Source of the DNA: Rhodococcus sp. ABRD24
Lineage (GTDB): Bacteria; Actinomycetota; Actinomycetes; Mycobacteriales; Mycobacteriaceae
Reading direction: 5' to 3'
Length of the DNA stretch: 64,000 nt
Assembly: GCF_004328705.1 (NCBI RefSeq)
Contig: NZ_CP035319.1
Coordinates: 248,001-312,000, forward strand
The notes under the pieces were generated by a model. It was given only the letters and a program-made list of their open reading frames with translations, did no database searches and had not been told where the DNA came from. How positions within the stretch are numbered: position 1 is the first letter of the stretch; every line of letters begins with the position of its first letter. Positions 18,020-26,966 of this stretch are shown here, one piece after another. The position numbers and the translations under genes are program-made.

Positions 18020-18330
18020 CCGATGTCGACCGGTCGGACAGCGGATCCGGATTGCCGGAACCACGATCCCCCTCGAACTATGCTCGACACCCGTCAACGG
18101 GCATCGACCTCGAAGGAGCCCCACCGAGACTGCTCCCGTGAGGCGACCGGACCACTGAACTGCACACAGAGTGTGTCGCGCAGAGGTGGGAGTCGGACTC
18201 CACTTTGCTGCCCTCGGCCGAGGCCTAGGGCGGTCGTGCTGGAAAGCTTAGCACCACTGCATCCCACAATCGAATCGCTCCCGATCCCTCGGACCGCCCT
18301 GCTCGCGGCCACGGCCGGGGTGGGATCCTC

Positions 18331-18714
18331 ATGGGTATGACGCAGAACCCCGATCCGGCCGATTCCGTACAGCACGCCGAGGACGATTTCACCGATGTGC
18401 GCGAACTTGCCGAGGTCCCGGCCATAGAGGTGATCAGCCGCGCCGCCGTCATGTTGATGAGCTCCGCTGCCGAGAAACTCGGCCTGTCGGATCCCGATCC
18501 TGACACCAGCCCCAATCTCGATCTGGACGAGGCCCGCCGAGTCATCACCGCACTTGCAGGTCTGGTCACGGCCTCGGTCGAGTACCTCGGTCCACATGCC
18601 GGACCCATTCGTGAAGGACTGCAGGCGCTGCAGCGCGCATTCCGCGAGGCATCGGCGCATCCCGACGAGCCGGGCAAGGGCCCGGGCGAGAAGTACACAG
18701 GTCCCGTCTACTGA
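18331..18714 (+). CDS. DUF1844 family protein
   Basis: A 127-residue protein of the DUF1844 family, conserved beside infC in actinobacteria. The core ELAEVPAIEVISRAAVMLMSSAAEKLGL is the family signature; residues 1-25 are acidic and probably disordered, and the C-terminus is a Gly/Pro tail. No enzymatic residues are apparent. It diverges from the infC leader. Two in-frame ATGs (18331 and 18337) are both possible; I use the first. Function unknown. Confidence 0.85.
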   Translation: MGMTQNPDPADSVQHAEDDFTDVRELAEVPAIEVISRAAVMLMSSAAEKLGLSDPDPDTSPNLDLDEARRVITALAGLVTASVEYLGPHAGPIREGLQALQRAFREASAHPDEPGKGPGEKYTGPVY

Positions 18715-18791
18715 CACCCAGCCGGTTTCGCCGCCCGCGACCGAAGGCGTCGGCGGCAGCGGATGGACCCGAAGTGTCCTAACGTGCCCTC

Positions 18792-19214
18792 ATGGCCAGC
18801 GCGAACAAGACCCATGCCACCGACGCGAGCGTCGCGGAATTCCTCGACGGCATCGCCGACCCCATTGCTCGCGACGACGCTCGACACCTGTGCGCGATCA
18901 TGGGCACGATCACCGGGGAACCCGCAACGATGTGGGGAACCAGCATCGTCGGCTTCGGCCGTCGCACGTACCGCTATGCGAGCGGACACTCGGGCGAGAC
19001 GGCGCTCATCGGCTTCTCCCCCAGGACCACCGCACTGGCGCTGTATCTGACGCTGGATTTCGAGGCCGAGACGGCAACCCTCGCGCAACTCGGCCCGCAC
19101 CGAGTAGGCAAGGGCTGCCTGTACATCAAGCGGCTCGCGAAAGTTGACGACGCCGCGCTGACGGAGCTCGTGACGCGCTCGGTATCGGCCGCACACGCAC
19201 TCGGCAACAGCTGA
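18792..19214 (+). CDS. DUF1801 (YdhG-like) family protein
   Basis: A 140-residue protein with the DUF1801 layout: SVAEFLDGIADPIARDDARHL for the first helices, the MWGTSIVGFGRRTYRY strand region and GCLYIKRLAKVDDAALTELV at the end. No catalytic residues are assigned for this family. A TAACGT sequence about 15 bases before ATG 18792 is a fitting -10 for a nearly leaderless transcript, and there is no clear Shine-Dalgarno, which agrees. It is tail-to-tail with the next gene, seven bases apart. Confidence 0.85.
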   Translation: MASANKTHATDASVAEFLDGIADPIARDDARHLCAIMGTITGEPATMWGTSIVGFGRRTYRYASGHSGETALIGFSPRTTALALYLTLDFEAETATLAQLGPHRVGKGCLYIKRLAKVDDAALTELVTRSVSAAHALGNS

Positions 19215-19221
19215 CGGCAGG

Positions 19222-19983
19222 TCACCGGGGGCGCCCCCGCCCCCGACGGGAGGCCCCCCAACGGGAGAACACCGGGTCGATCAGTGATCGAACGGGTTCG
19301 ATTATCGTCTGGCCGTACTCGGCGAACAGCGCGTCACGCGATTCGAAAAGTCCGAGGTCGGCCTCGACATGCCCCGACAGGTCAATGCAAGGCCGGTCCG
19401 CCGGCCGCCAGCTGAGCGGCGCACGACTCAGCGCGTCGAACAGCGTCTCCGCCCCGTCGTTGGTGAAGGGATCCGGTGCCGTCGATTCACACCCGACCGG
19501 GCCGAACACCGCCGACGCGTCGAGCCAGCGACCACCGGGACGAAACTCAGGCCAGGCCACGAGGACCCGATCCGGGATCAGCACGCGCAGTCGACGGAAC
19601 CTCGGGTACCAGAACTCGCCGCGGACGAGGTAGCCCCGTGTCCGGGTGGCGATCCCGTTTCGGCGGGCCATCGCCTCGACGACCGCAAGCCGCTGACTGC
19701 AGGATCCGCGACCGCGTCGGACGGTCACCGACGCCGGCTGCGCCTCGTCCAATGCGTACACCGCGCGAATCTCCTGTCGCACCAGCGCGTGAGCAGCAAT
19801 CAGGAAGTCGGCAGGGTTCTCCGTCGCCGATCGCGACATGGCCGCCTGATGCAACTCTTCCACCGCCGGATGATGCCAGTCCAGGATCGCGGTCGCCTCA
19901 GTTCCGCCGCCTGCGCCGGTGGCACTGTTCGATACCGGCGACAGCACCGCCCCCCGCCATGACGTCAGTGATGCACACACCAT
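19222..19983 (-). CDS. Transglutaminase-like domain protein
   Basis: A 253-residue cytosolic protein with a transglutaminase/protease-like core. GRGSCSQRLAVVEAMARRNGI near residue 107 contains the expected nucleophile cysteine at a helix start, followed by TRTRGYLVRGEFWYPRF and a WPEF-like strand where the histidine and aspartate region should lie; I cannot place the His with certainty. I chose ATG 19983 since upstream sequence in the frame lacks family resemblance. It may be a peptidase-like or inactive relative; no partner genes indicate a pathway. Confidence 0.65.
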   Translation of the reverse strand: MVCASLTSWRGAVLSPVSNSATGAGGGTEATAILDWHHPAVEELHQAAMSRSATENPADFLIAAHALVRQEIRAVYALDEAQPASVTVRRGRGSCSQRLAVVEAMARRNGIATRTRGYLVRGEFWYPRFRRLRVLIPDRVLVAWPEFRPGGRWLDASAVFGPVGCESTAPDPFTNDGAETLFDALSRAPLSWRPADRPCIDLSGHVEADLGLFESRDALFAEYGQTIIEPVRSLIDPVFSRWGASRRGRGRPR

Positions 19984-20127
19984 CGTCCCAACGTAGCCCG
20001 GTTCGAGCTGGACATATGTCCGACTGGGGGAAATCCGGCCGCACGCAGCAGGAAGCGCGATGGCAGACACGAGAATTCGAATCGCGAAAGTCCATCGCGC
20101 AACGCAATTGCATTGGTAGCGTGCCCC

Positions 20128-20149
20128 TTGCGCGATCAAGATCACGCAA
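20128..20149. promoter_or_regulatory. 22-bp near-perfect inverted repeat, candidate operator
   Basis: TTGCGCGATC and GATCACGCAA flank two bases; one mismatch across ten pairs. It lies 54 bases before the ATG of the 40-residue gene and just downstream of a possible -10 (TAGCGT at 20117), a position suited to a repressor or to an mRNA leader stem. No regulator is identified. Confidence 0.45.
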
Positions 20150-20202
20150 ACCCCCCACTGGGTCCTTCACCTCCCCGAAGGCCCGAACCAAAGGAGTATC
20201 GA

Positions 20203-20325
20203 ATGGGATCGATCACCACCATCCTCAACGGTCTACTCGCAGCAATCGCCAATGGCGACATCGACCTGACCGCCATCATCAGCGGCCTGATGAACAGCTC
20301 TGCGCAGCAGGAAACCCCCCAGTAA
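20203..20325 (+). CDS. 40-residue hydrophobic small protein
   Basis: ATG 20203 has an excellent ribosome-binding site (AAAGGAG, six bases upstream). The product, MGSITTILNGLLAAIANGDI then DLTAIISGLMNSSAQQETPQ, has an amphipathic or membrane-prone helix over residues 4-30 and a polar tail, with no cysteine and few charges. The gene has its own leader with a 22-bp inverted repeat and a strong hairpin 16 bases after the stop, so it looks like an independent transcription unit. I do not recognise the family. Candidate roles (membrane-associated regulator, secreted peptide, toxin-like peptide) are speculation. Confidence 0.7.
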   Translation: MGSITTILNGLLAAIANGDIDLTAIISGLMNSSAQQETPQ

Positions 20326-20340
20326 CCCTCGACTCCTGAG

Positions 20341-20386
20341 GTATTGCGGCGGTGGGGAACGGCATCATTCCCCACCGCCGCAATAC
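20341..20386. terminator. Bidirectional terminator between the small-protein gene and uvrA
   Basis: A perfect 19-base-pair stem (20341-20359 with 20368-20386) and eight-base loop. It sits between the converging ends of the 40-residue gene and uvrA. T-rich sequence is weak (GTCTTCC on the plus side). Confidence 0.8.
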
Positions 20387-20432
20387 GTCTTCCTGGAGAT
20401 GATGCCGGTCGATCACCTCGGCCGCGTCGGCA

Positions 20433-23390
20433 TCAGCCGACGGCGGCAGCAGCCTTCTTGACCCGCTTACGCGGGGTAGCGGCCTTCCGGGCAGGAGCCG
20501 CCCCTACGGCGGCACCGTTCCCGCCCGCACTCGGGGCGACGAGAACCTCCTTGAGGAAGCGGCCGGTGTAGCTCTCGGCCACTGCTGCAATCTCTTCCGG
20601 CGTCCCCTCTGCAACCACGGTGCCGCCGCCCGAGCCGCCCTCGGGTCCCATGTCGACGATCCAGTCGGACGTCTTGATCACGTCCAGGTTGTGCTCGATC
20701 ACGATCACCGAGTTGCCCTTGTCGACCAGACCGTTGACCACCTTGAGGAGTTTACGAATATCCTCGAAATGCAAACCGGTGGTCGGCTCGTCCAACACGT
20801 ACACAGTGCGTCCCGTCGACCGCTTCTGCAGTTCGGCCGCGAGCTTGACTCGTTGCGCCTCGCCGCCGGAGAGCGTGGGTGCGGGCTGACCCAGTCGAAC
20901 GTAGCCGAGACCAACCTCCACCAGTGTCTTCAGGTATCGGTGAATGGAGGTGACCGGCTCGAAGAAATCGGCGGCCTCCTCGATCGGCATGTCCAGGACT
21001 TCTGCGATCGTCTTGCCCTTGTAGTGGACCTCGAGCGTCTCGCGGTTGTACCGAGCCCCATGGCACACCTCGCACGGAACGTAGACGTCCGGCAGGAAAT
21101 TCATCTCGATCTTCAGTGTGCCGTCACCCGAGCACGCCTCGCACCGGCCACCCTTGACGTTGAACGAGAACCGTCCCGGCTGGTACCCCCGAACCTTGGC
21201 CTCGGTCGTGGCCGCGAACAGGGTGCGAATTTTGTCGAAGACGCCGGTATAGGTGGCGGCATTGGATCGCGGTGTCCGCCCGATCGGCGACTGGTCGACC
21301 TGCACGAGCTTGTCGAGCTGGTCGAGGCCGTTGATCCGGGTGTGTCTGCCAGGAACCTGGCGGGCGCCATTGAGCTTGTTCGCCATGACAGTCGCGAGGA
21401 TGTCGTTGACCAGTGTCGACTTGCCCGACCCCGACACCCCGGTGACCGAGGTGAGGACCCCGAGCGGGAAGCTGACATCGATGCCCTTGAGGTTGTTCTC
21501 GCGGGCGCCGACAACGGTGACCTGACGCTTCCGGTCGACCGCTCGGCGCACCGCTGGAACGTCGATGGTGCTGCGACCGGAAAGATATGCGCCGGTGAGG
21601 GATTCCTTGTTGGTCAGCAAATCCTTGTAGGTGCCGCTGTGCACCACCCGACCGCCGTGCTCGCCGGCCAGCGGCCCGATGTCGACAACCCAGTCCGAGG
21701 TCCGGATGGTGTCCTCGTCGTGCTCGACGACGATCAGCGTATTGCCGAGATCACGTAGGCGAGTGAGGGTTTCGATGAGTCGCCGGTTGTCGCGCTGGTG
21801 CAGGCCGATGGACGGCTCGTCCAGCACGTAGAGTACGCCGACGAGCCCGGAACCAATCTGAGTGGCGAGCCGAATACGCTGGGCCTCGCCGCCGGACAGG
21901 GTGCCCGCCGCACGGGCGAGCGAAAGGTACTCGAGCCCGACGTCGAGCAGGAACCCGAGCCGCGCCTGAACCTCCTTGAGTACCTGACCTGCGATCGCCT
22001 CTTCACGGGAACCGAGTGTGAGACTGTTGAGGAACGCGGCGCAGTCCGCGATCGACAGCTCACAGACCTGCGCGATCGACTTCTTGCCGTAGACCTCCGA
22101 CGCAATAGTGACGGACAGGATCTCCGGCCGCAGTCGTGCGCCGTTGCAGGCAGGGCAGGGGATGTCCCGCATGTAGCCGTCGTAGCGTTCCTTCATCTGC
22201 TCTGACTCGGTCTGCTCGAGCCGCCGGTGCAGGAACGGCATGACCCCCTCGAACTCGGCGTAGTACGAACGCGTCCGGCCGTAGCGGTTCTTGTACTTGA
22301 CGTGAACCTGCTCGGTGCTGCCCTCGAGGATCGCCTTGCGAGCCTTTGCCGGCAGCTTGCTCCATGGCGTGGTCATATCGAAGCCCATGATGTCGCCGAG
22401 GCCGGACAGCAACCTGCCGAAGTACTCGGAACTCTGACCCATCGACCACGGCGCGATCGCCCCGTCCTCGAGACTCAGATCCGGATCCGGCACCACGAGG
22501 TCCGGATCGACTTCCTTGCGGATGCCGAGGCCAGTGCACTCCGGGCACGCGCCGTACGGCGAGTTGAACGAGAATGAGCGCGGCTCGAGATCGTCGATCG
22601 ACAGCGGGTGGCTGTTGGGACACGCGAGTTTCTCGGAAAAGCGCCGCTCACGGTCCGGCGCGTTCTCCTCGCGGTCAACGAAGTCCAGGACGACGATGCC
22701 CTCAGCGAGGCGCAGAGCGGTCTCGACGGAGTCCGTCAGTCTCTGCTTGGAACTCGCCTTGACTGTGAGGCGGTCGACGACAACCTCGATGTCGTGCTTT
22801 TCCTGTTTCTTGAGCTTCGGCGGATTCGTGAGCTGATGTACGACGCCGTCGACCCGCACACGTGAGTAACCCTGGGTGTTGAGCTGCTCGAACAAGTCCA
22901 CGAACTCGCCCTTGCGGGTCCGGACAACCGGGGCGAGCACCTGGAAGCGGGTGCCATCCTCCATCGCGAGAACCTGATCGACGATTTGCTGCGGCGTCTG
23001 CCGCGCGATCTGCTCACCACACACAGGACAGTGTGCGGAACCTGCGCGCGCATACAGCAGGCGCAGGTAGTCGTAGACCTCCGTGATGGTGCCGACGGTG
23101 GACCGCGGGTTGCGGTTGGTGGACTTCTGGTCGATCGAGACTGCAGGTGAGAGCCCCTCGATGAAATCGACATCCGGCTTGTCCATCTGCCCGAGGAACT
23201 GGCGCGCGTACGCGGACAGCGACTCGACGTAGCGGCGCTGCCCCTCCGCGAAGATGGTGTCGAATGCGAGACTGGACTTACCGGACCCGGACAGTCCGGT
23301 GAACACGATGAGGCTGTCCCGGGGCAGATCGAGATTGATCCCTCGCAGATTGTGCTCCCGCGCACCTTGCACGATCAGGCGATCCGCCAC
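20433..23390 (-). CDS. uvrA: Excinuclease ABC subunit A
   Basis: DNA-damage recognition ATPase of nucleotide excision repair, working with UvrB (36096-38252). From GTG 23390 the product has 985 residues and begins [20 protein letters not shown] as in mycobacterial UvrA; a longer reading to 23429 lacks that homology. Two ABC ATPase modules are seen: Walker [10 protein letters not shown] near residue 31 and GVSGSGKST in the C-half, with two LSGGEAQR signatures. Zinc motifs include CPVCGEQ and CEACSGDGT...[16 protein letters not shown]. The Lys/Ala-rich C-terminal tail ([11 protein letters not shown]) is an extension seen in relatives. No SOS box was evident upstream. Confidence 0.97.
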   Translation of the reverse strand: MADRLIVQGAREHNLRGINLDLPRDSLIVFTGLSGSGKSSLAFDTIFAEGQRRYVESLSAYARQFLGQMDKPDVDFIEGLSPAVSIDQKSTNRNPRSTVGTITEVYDYLRLLYARAGSAHCPVCGEQIARQTPQQIVDQVLAMEDGTRFQVLAPVVRTRKGEFVDLFEQLNTQGYSRVRVDGVVHQLTNPPKLKKQEKHDIEVVVDRLTVKASSKQRLTDSVETALRLAEGIVVLDFVDREENAPDRERRFSEKLACPNSHPLSIDDLEPRSFSFNSPYGACPECTGLGIRKEVDPDLVVPDPDLSLEDGAIAPWSMGQSSEYFGRLLSGLGDIMGFDMTTPWSKLPAKARKAILEGSTEQVHVKYKNRYGRTRSYYAEFEGVMPFLHRRLEQTESEQMKERYDGYMRDIPCPACNGARLRPEILSVTIASEVYGKKSIAQVCELSIADCAAFLNSLTLGSREEAIAGQVLKEVQARLGFLLDVGLEYLSLARAAGTLSGGEAQRIRLATQIGSGLVGVLYVLDEPSIGLHQRDNRRLIETLTRLRDLGNTLIVVEHDEDTIRTSDWVVDIGPLAGEHGGRVVHSGTYKDLLTNKESLTGAYLSGRSTIDVPAVRRAVDRKRQVTVVGARENNLKGIDVSFPLGVLTSVTGVSGSGKSTLVNDILATVMANKLNGARQVPGRHTRINGLDQLDKLVQVDQSPIGRTPRSNAATYTGVFDKIRTLFAATTEAKVRGYQPGRFSFNVKGGRCEACSGDGTLKIEMNFLPDVYVPCEVCHGARYNRETLEVHYKGKTIAEVLDMPIEEAADFFEPVTSIHRYLKTLVEVGLGYVRLGQPAPTLSGGEAQRVKLAAELQKRSTGRTVYVLDEPTTGLHFEDIRKLLKVVNGLVDKGNSVIVIEHNLDVIKTSDWIVDMGPEGGSGGGTVVAEGTPEEIAAVAESYTGRFLKEVLVAPSAGGNGAAVGAAPARKAATPRKRVKKAAAAVG

Positions 23391-23546
23391 ACGTAATTCC
23401 CTTCTCGACTTCGGTCGGCCCGTGAACACTCGTCCGGGCGCAGCCCATGGTAGGCGCGGACACCGACAAGTTCGCCGACCAGCGGGTTTCCCAACGATCT
23501 ACGTCGACACACGGCAACGCCCCGATTCGACGGTAGCCTCCCGATC

Positions 23547-24239
23547 ATGGAGCAGCAGCACATCACCATCGACGACAACTACACCGGCGATCTCTCGGGC
23601 ACTGCGGGCGCACAGCGCCGCACGGTGCCCGGTGCGACGATCATCAAGATGTCGGTCGGACCGATGGACAACAACACCTACCTCCTCACATGCGCCGCAA
23701 CCGGAAGTTCGCTGCTCATCGATGCCGCAAACGATGCGCCCCGCATCCTGCAGCTGATCGGCGAGCAGACATCGCGGCTCGAGCTCCTCGTCACGACCCA
23801 CCAGCACCACGACCACTGGTTCGCACTCGCCGAGGTGGCCGACGAAACCGGCGTGCCGACCGCGGCGCACCCGCTCGACTCGGAGGTTCTGTCCGTGACC
23901 CCGGCGCGTCACCTCACCGACGGCGACACCGTCACGGTGGGCGATCTCACGCTCGAGGTCATCCACCTCGACGGGCACACGCCCGGAGGGATCACCTTGG
24001 CACTGACCGAGAAGACCGAGCACGGCCGGGTCCACCTGTTCACCGGAGACTCGCTGTTCCCGGGCGGCGTCGGCAAGACACCCGACGCCGAGCGTTTCAC
24101 GTCGCTCATGAATGACGTCGAAACCAAACTGTTCGGGCGCTTTGCCGACGACACCGCCTTCTACCCCGGCCACGGCAAGGACTCGACCCTCGGCGCCGAG
24201 CGGCCGCACCTGCAGGAGTGGCGCGAACGCGGTTGGTGA
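23547..24239 (+). CDS. Metallo-beta-lactamase fold hydrolase (glyoxalase II-like)
   Basis: A 230-residue soluble binuclear metal hydrolase of the glyoxalase II/YcbL type. The metal motif THQHHDH is near residue 92, HLDGHTPGG near 138 supplies the next His, and FTGDSLFPGG and FYPGHGKDS supply the bridging Asp and last His, so the site is intact. Substrates for such proteins are usually thioesters of glutathione, or mycothiol in actinobacteria, but this is not decidable here. TAGCCT eight bases before ATG 23547 implies a leaderless transcript. It diverges from uvrA. Confidence 0.88.
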   Translation: MEQQHITIDDNYTGDLSGTAGAQRRTVPGATIIKMSVGPMDNNTYLLTCAATGSSLLIDAANDAPRILQLIGEQTSRLELLVTTHQHHDHWFALAEVADETGVPTAAHPLDSEVLSVTPARHLTDGDTVTVGDLTLEVIHLDGHTPGGITLALTEKTEHGRVHLFTGDSLFPGGVGKTPDAERFTSLMNDVETKLFGRFADDTAFYPGHGKDSTLGAERPHLQEWRERGW

Positions 24240-24277
24240 CAACGCCGTCACACTCACCGGTGCGGAGACTGGGCCGA

Positions 24278-25150
24278 TCAGCCGTTCGACGGTTCCTCCG
24301 TGCCGGCCCGCAGGAACGTGTCCAGCACCCGGAAGAAGCGGTAAGGCTCGTCCAGTTGAGGGAAGTGGCCAGCGTCGGGGAAGACTTCGATCTGACTTCT
24401 GGGCACTTCCTCGCGGACGTTCTCGGCGTGGTGCGCTGGAATCATCGTGTCTTTGCCGCCCCAGATGAGCATCGCTGGCAACGTTTCGAACCGCGGGAAA
24501 TGCTGCTTGGCGCTGACGGTTTGCCCGCGCGGACCCACGACCGCGCGGACGGATGCGAGAAATGCGTCCCGGGTGGCCCTGTCTGCCACCGTTCCCAGCG
24601 AGCGCCACGTCTCGACAGCACTGCGGCTCGGCTGCACGGGCAGGCCCGTGCGACCCAACAATCCGAGAACGGCCTCGGTGTTCCGCCGGACCCAGCCGGA
24701 CGCGAGGACGGGCAGCACAAACTCGCTTCCCGGTAACGTCGCCGCCTTGAGGTACGAGCTCACCTCGGGTCCGAGACCACCGCTGCTCACCAGGCACAGC
24801 CGTTCCACCCGCTCGGGAAAAAGGTACGCCATCTGCATGATGATCCCGCCGCCGAGCGAGTGGCCCACCAGAGGGGCCGAGGAGATCTCCAAGTGGTCCA
24901 TGAGATCACGCACTGTCGCGGCGTGGGAACTGAGCGAATAGTCACCCCGTGGTTTGTCTGATTCGCCGTGGCCGAACAGGTCCGGCGCAATGACACGGTA
25001 CTTCTCGGCCAGCATGTCGATCTGCGGACCCCACGACTCGTGTGAGCCGAGCAGTCCGTGCACGAGCACGACTGGTGGACCCTCACCGAGATCGACATAT
25101 TTGAGGACATCCTGGTGAAAAACTGCGGACTCGAGTTCGTGTTGCGACAT
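24278..25150 (-). CDS. Alpha/beta hydrolase
   Basis: A 290-residue cytosolic alpha/beta hydrolase. Catalytic features: oxyanion HG in LVHGLLGSHESWG, nucleophile serine in VGHSLGGG near residue 101, an acidic residue in WGGKDTMIP and the histidine in DAGHFPQLDEP. The start is taken at ATG 25150, five bases after GGAGGGG, rather than the longer reading to 25180. It follows the WS/DGAT gene by 57 bases on the same strand and probably forms an operon with it, suggesting action on acyl esters; the exact substrate is unknown. Confidence 0.85.
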   Translation of the reverse strand: MSQHELESAVFHQDVLKYVDLGEGPPVVLVHGLLGSHESWGPQIDMLAEKYRVIAPDLFGHGESDKPRGDYSLSSHAATVRDLMDHLEISSAPLVGHSLGGGIIMQMAYLFPERVERLCLVSSGGLGPEVSSYLKAATLPGSEFVLPVLASGWVRRNTEAVLGLLGRTGLPVQPSRSAVETWRSLGTVADRATRDAFLASVRAVVGPRGQTVSAKQHFPRFETLPAMLIWGGKDTMIPAHHAENVREEVPRSQIEVFPDAGHFPQLDEPYRFFRVLDTFLRAGTEEPSNG

Positions 25151-25207
25151 TGTCGCCCCTCCGTAGGTGTAGCCACCCAACGCAGCCCAACCTACAAGGG
25201 GGACCCG

Positions 25208-26659
25208 CTAACTCTCTACAACTGTGTCCGAGCAGGCACCATGAGGTCTCCCCCACGACGGCGTCAGGTCCGGCGAAGTGGGCGTTGCCCCCATGCCAAC
25301 GCTGAGGACCGAGCGGAAGCCGTTCTTGATGCATTCGGTCATGACCGGCAGATCCGGTACCGACGCCGCGTCTGCGTTGATTCCCACACAGCAGGTACCG
25401 GTATGGGACATGAGTGTGACGTTGAGGGCGGTGCCGAGTGTCGGCCCGAAGGCGTAGTACCTCTCTATCTCCGCACCGGCGACATACATGGGCACAGGTG
25501 AACCGGGAACGTCGGAAGCCAGGAAGTCGACATGTTTGAAGACCGAGGCCAGGTAGCTGTTGGGGAGCAGGTTCAGTGCGCCGGCGATGGCGTTGGACAG
25601 CGGAAGCGCCGGGTCGTGGCCCGACATGCTGACGATCTCGCCCACGCGGTGCATCAGTTCGGCCGGGTCTGTCACGTTCGCGGGTAGCGCGACCCGGACC
25701 AGGGTGATTCGGTTGCCTCCCATCGGGTCGGATTCCGTGCGCATGCTGACCGGCACCATCACGCGCAGTTGTTCGACGGTCGAGTGATGCAATTCGTGGT
25801 ACTCACGCACCCCCAGCAGTAACGCAGCGAGAAACGCGTCGTTGAGCGTGCTTCCGGCATGTCTCGACGCGCGATGCAGCGCCTCGAACGGAATATCGAT
25901 CCCGGCGAAACGCCGCCCGAGGCTGCGTTCGGTCATGACGGGAGAGAGGGTGTTCGGGATCGGGCGCGCGAAACGAACGACCGCGGTGGCGGTAGTGGCA
26001 GCGGATTGCAACGCGCGGAACGGGTTCGCGATCGTGCTCCGCACCGTCGGAACGAGCGCGCCGATGCCCCTTCGTGCCAGGGCGACGCCCGTCTCCACAT
26101 GCCATTGCAACGTGTCCGCGAGGGCGCTCACCACTGTCGGAGACGGCGCGGGAGGGAGCGGCCCTCGGTCGGTTCCCTCGCGGGCGAAATCGACGATCTC
26201 GCCCGCGATCTGGATTCCGCCGAGACCGTCCGTCAACGAATGATGGACCTTCAGAACCAGCGCCGCACGGCCGTCGTCGAGACCGACCAGAAGTGTGAAC
26301 TGCCAGAGCGGCCGGTGGGCATCGAATGCCCCCATCCCACTTCGGCGCGCGACCTCGAGAACAGCTTCCAGGTCCGCCGGCGCGGGAAGCGCCAGGCGCC
26401 GCAGGTGCCACGACAGGTCGAAGTCGGGATCCACCTCCCAGTGCGGCGGGGCCAACCCGTACCCGACACGGACGAGCCTGTGCCGAAAGTTCGGAACCAC
26501 CCTCGTCGCTCGGTCCATCATGGTGACGAAGCGATCCCAGTCCGGCGTCGTGTCGAGGATGACGACGGCCACGATCGTCGATCGCATGATCGGATCATGT
26601 TCCAGGTTCCAGGAGAAATAGTCCGACTGCGTCATGTGCGATTCGCGCGTGTCCGTCAT
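25208..26659 (-). CDS. Wax ester synthase / acyl-CoA:diacylglycerol acyltransferase (WS/DGAT)
   Basis: Makes triacylglycerol or wax esters from acyl-CoA, the storage-lipid step in Rhodococcus and mycobacteria. The 483-residue product has the active-site motif HHSLTDG with the catalytic histidine pair at residues 139-140 and DG at 144-145. The C-terminal half contains NAIAGALNLLPNSYLASVF and SDVPGSPVPMYVAGAEI, characteristic of the family (SNVPGP-type motif). AAGGGTG precedes ATG 26659. A TAGGTT -10 and a DosR-like half palindrome lie upstream. Rhodococci carry many paralogues, so which lipid this one makes is unknown. Confidence 0.92.
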   Translation of the reverse strand: MTDTRESHMTQSDYFSWNLEHDPIMRSTIVAVVILDTTPDWDRFVTMMDRATRVVPNFRHRLVRVGYGLAPPHWEVDPDFDLSWHLRRLALPAPADLEAVLEVARRSGMGAFDAHRPLWQFTLLVGLDDGRAALVLKVHHSLTDGLGGIQIAGEIVDFAREGTDRGPLPPAPSPTVVSALADTLQWHVETGVALARRGIGALVPTVRSTIANPFRALQSAATTATAVVRFARPIPNTLSPVMTERSLGRRFAGIDIPFEALHRASRHAGSTLNDAFLAALLLGVREYHELHHSTVEQLRVMVPVSMRTESDPMGGNRITLVRVALPANVTDPAELMHRVGEIVSMSGHDPALPLSNAIAGALNLLPNSYLASVFKHVDFLASDVPGSPVPMYVAGAEIERYYAFGPTLGTALNVTLMSHTGTCCVGINADAASVPDLPVMTECIKNGFRSVLSVGMGATPTSPDLTPSWGRPHGACSDTVVES

Positions 26660-26705
26660 GATGGTTCACCCTTGTGGCGTGTGCCGTGATGGTGGTTCAA
26701 CCTCG

Positions 26706-26753
26706 AACCTAGCCATCCGCGGGTTCGCTCGGGTAGGGCCCTTTGGCTGCCCG
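26706..26753 (-). promoter_or_regulatory. WS/DGAT promoter with imperfect DosR-like element, in a 307-bp divergent gap
   Basis: TAGGTT (complement of 26706-26711) is a possible -10 placing the start near 26700. About 31-53 bases further upstream, 26731-26753 contains GGGTAGGGCCC...GGCTGCCC, an imperfect palindrome whose GGGCCCT half matches the mycobacterial dormancy-regulator box and whose other half is poor. Position fits an activator site. The rest of 26660-26966, up to the divergent OtsB-fusion gene, shows nothing else I can support. Confidence 0.3.
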
Positions 26754-26966
26754 TGCCGCAATCGGGTTGCCACCGTCACGAGACGCGGTCAAGATCGAAG
26801 AATCCCGTGAGATGCGCCGCAACCGGCGTAAGTTGATCCATCGACGGGATGTCCTTCCACGACGGGACGGAACGAAGCCTCCACCTCACCTGAATGCAGG
26901 CCATCGTTTCGTTGATCGACGGTATGGAGAGCAGGCGGCCATGCACAGGTCACCAGAGTTCGAGCG

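Noticed and set aside
23391..23546. LexA (SOS) box upstream of uvrA
   Set aside because: No TCGAAC-N4-GTTCGA-like palindrome found; the uvrB upstream region also lacks one.
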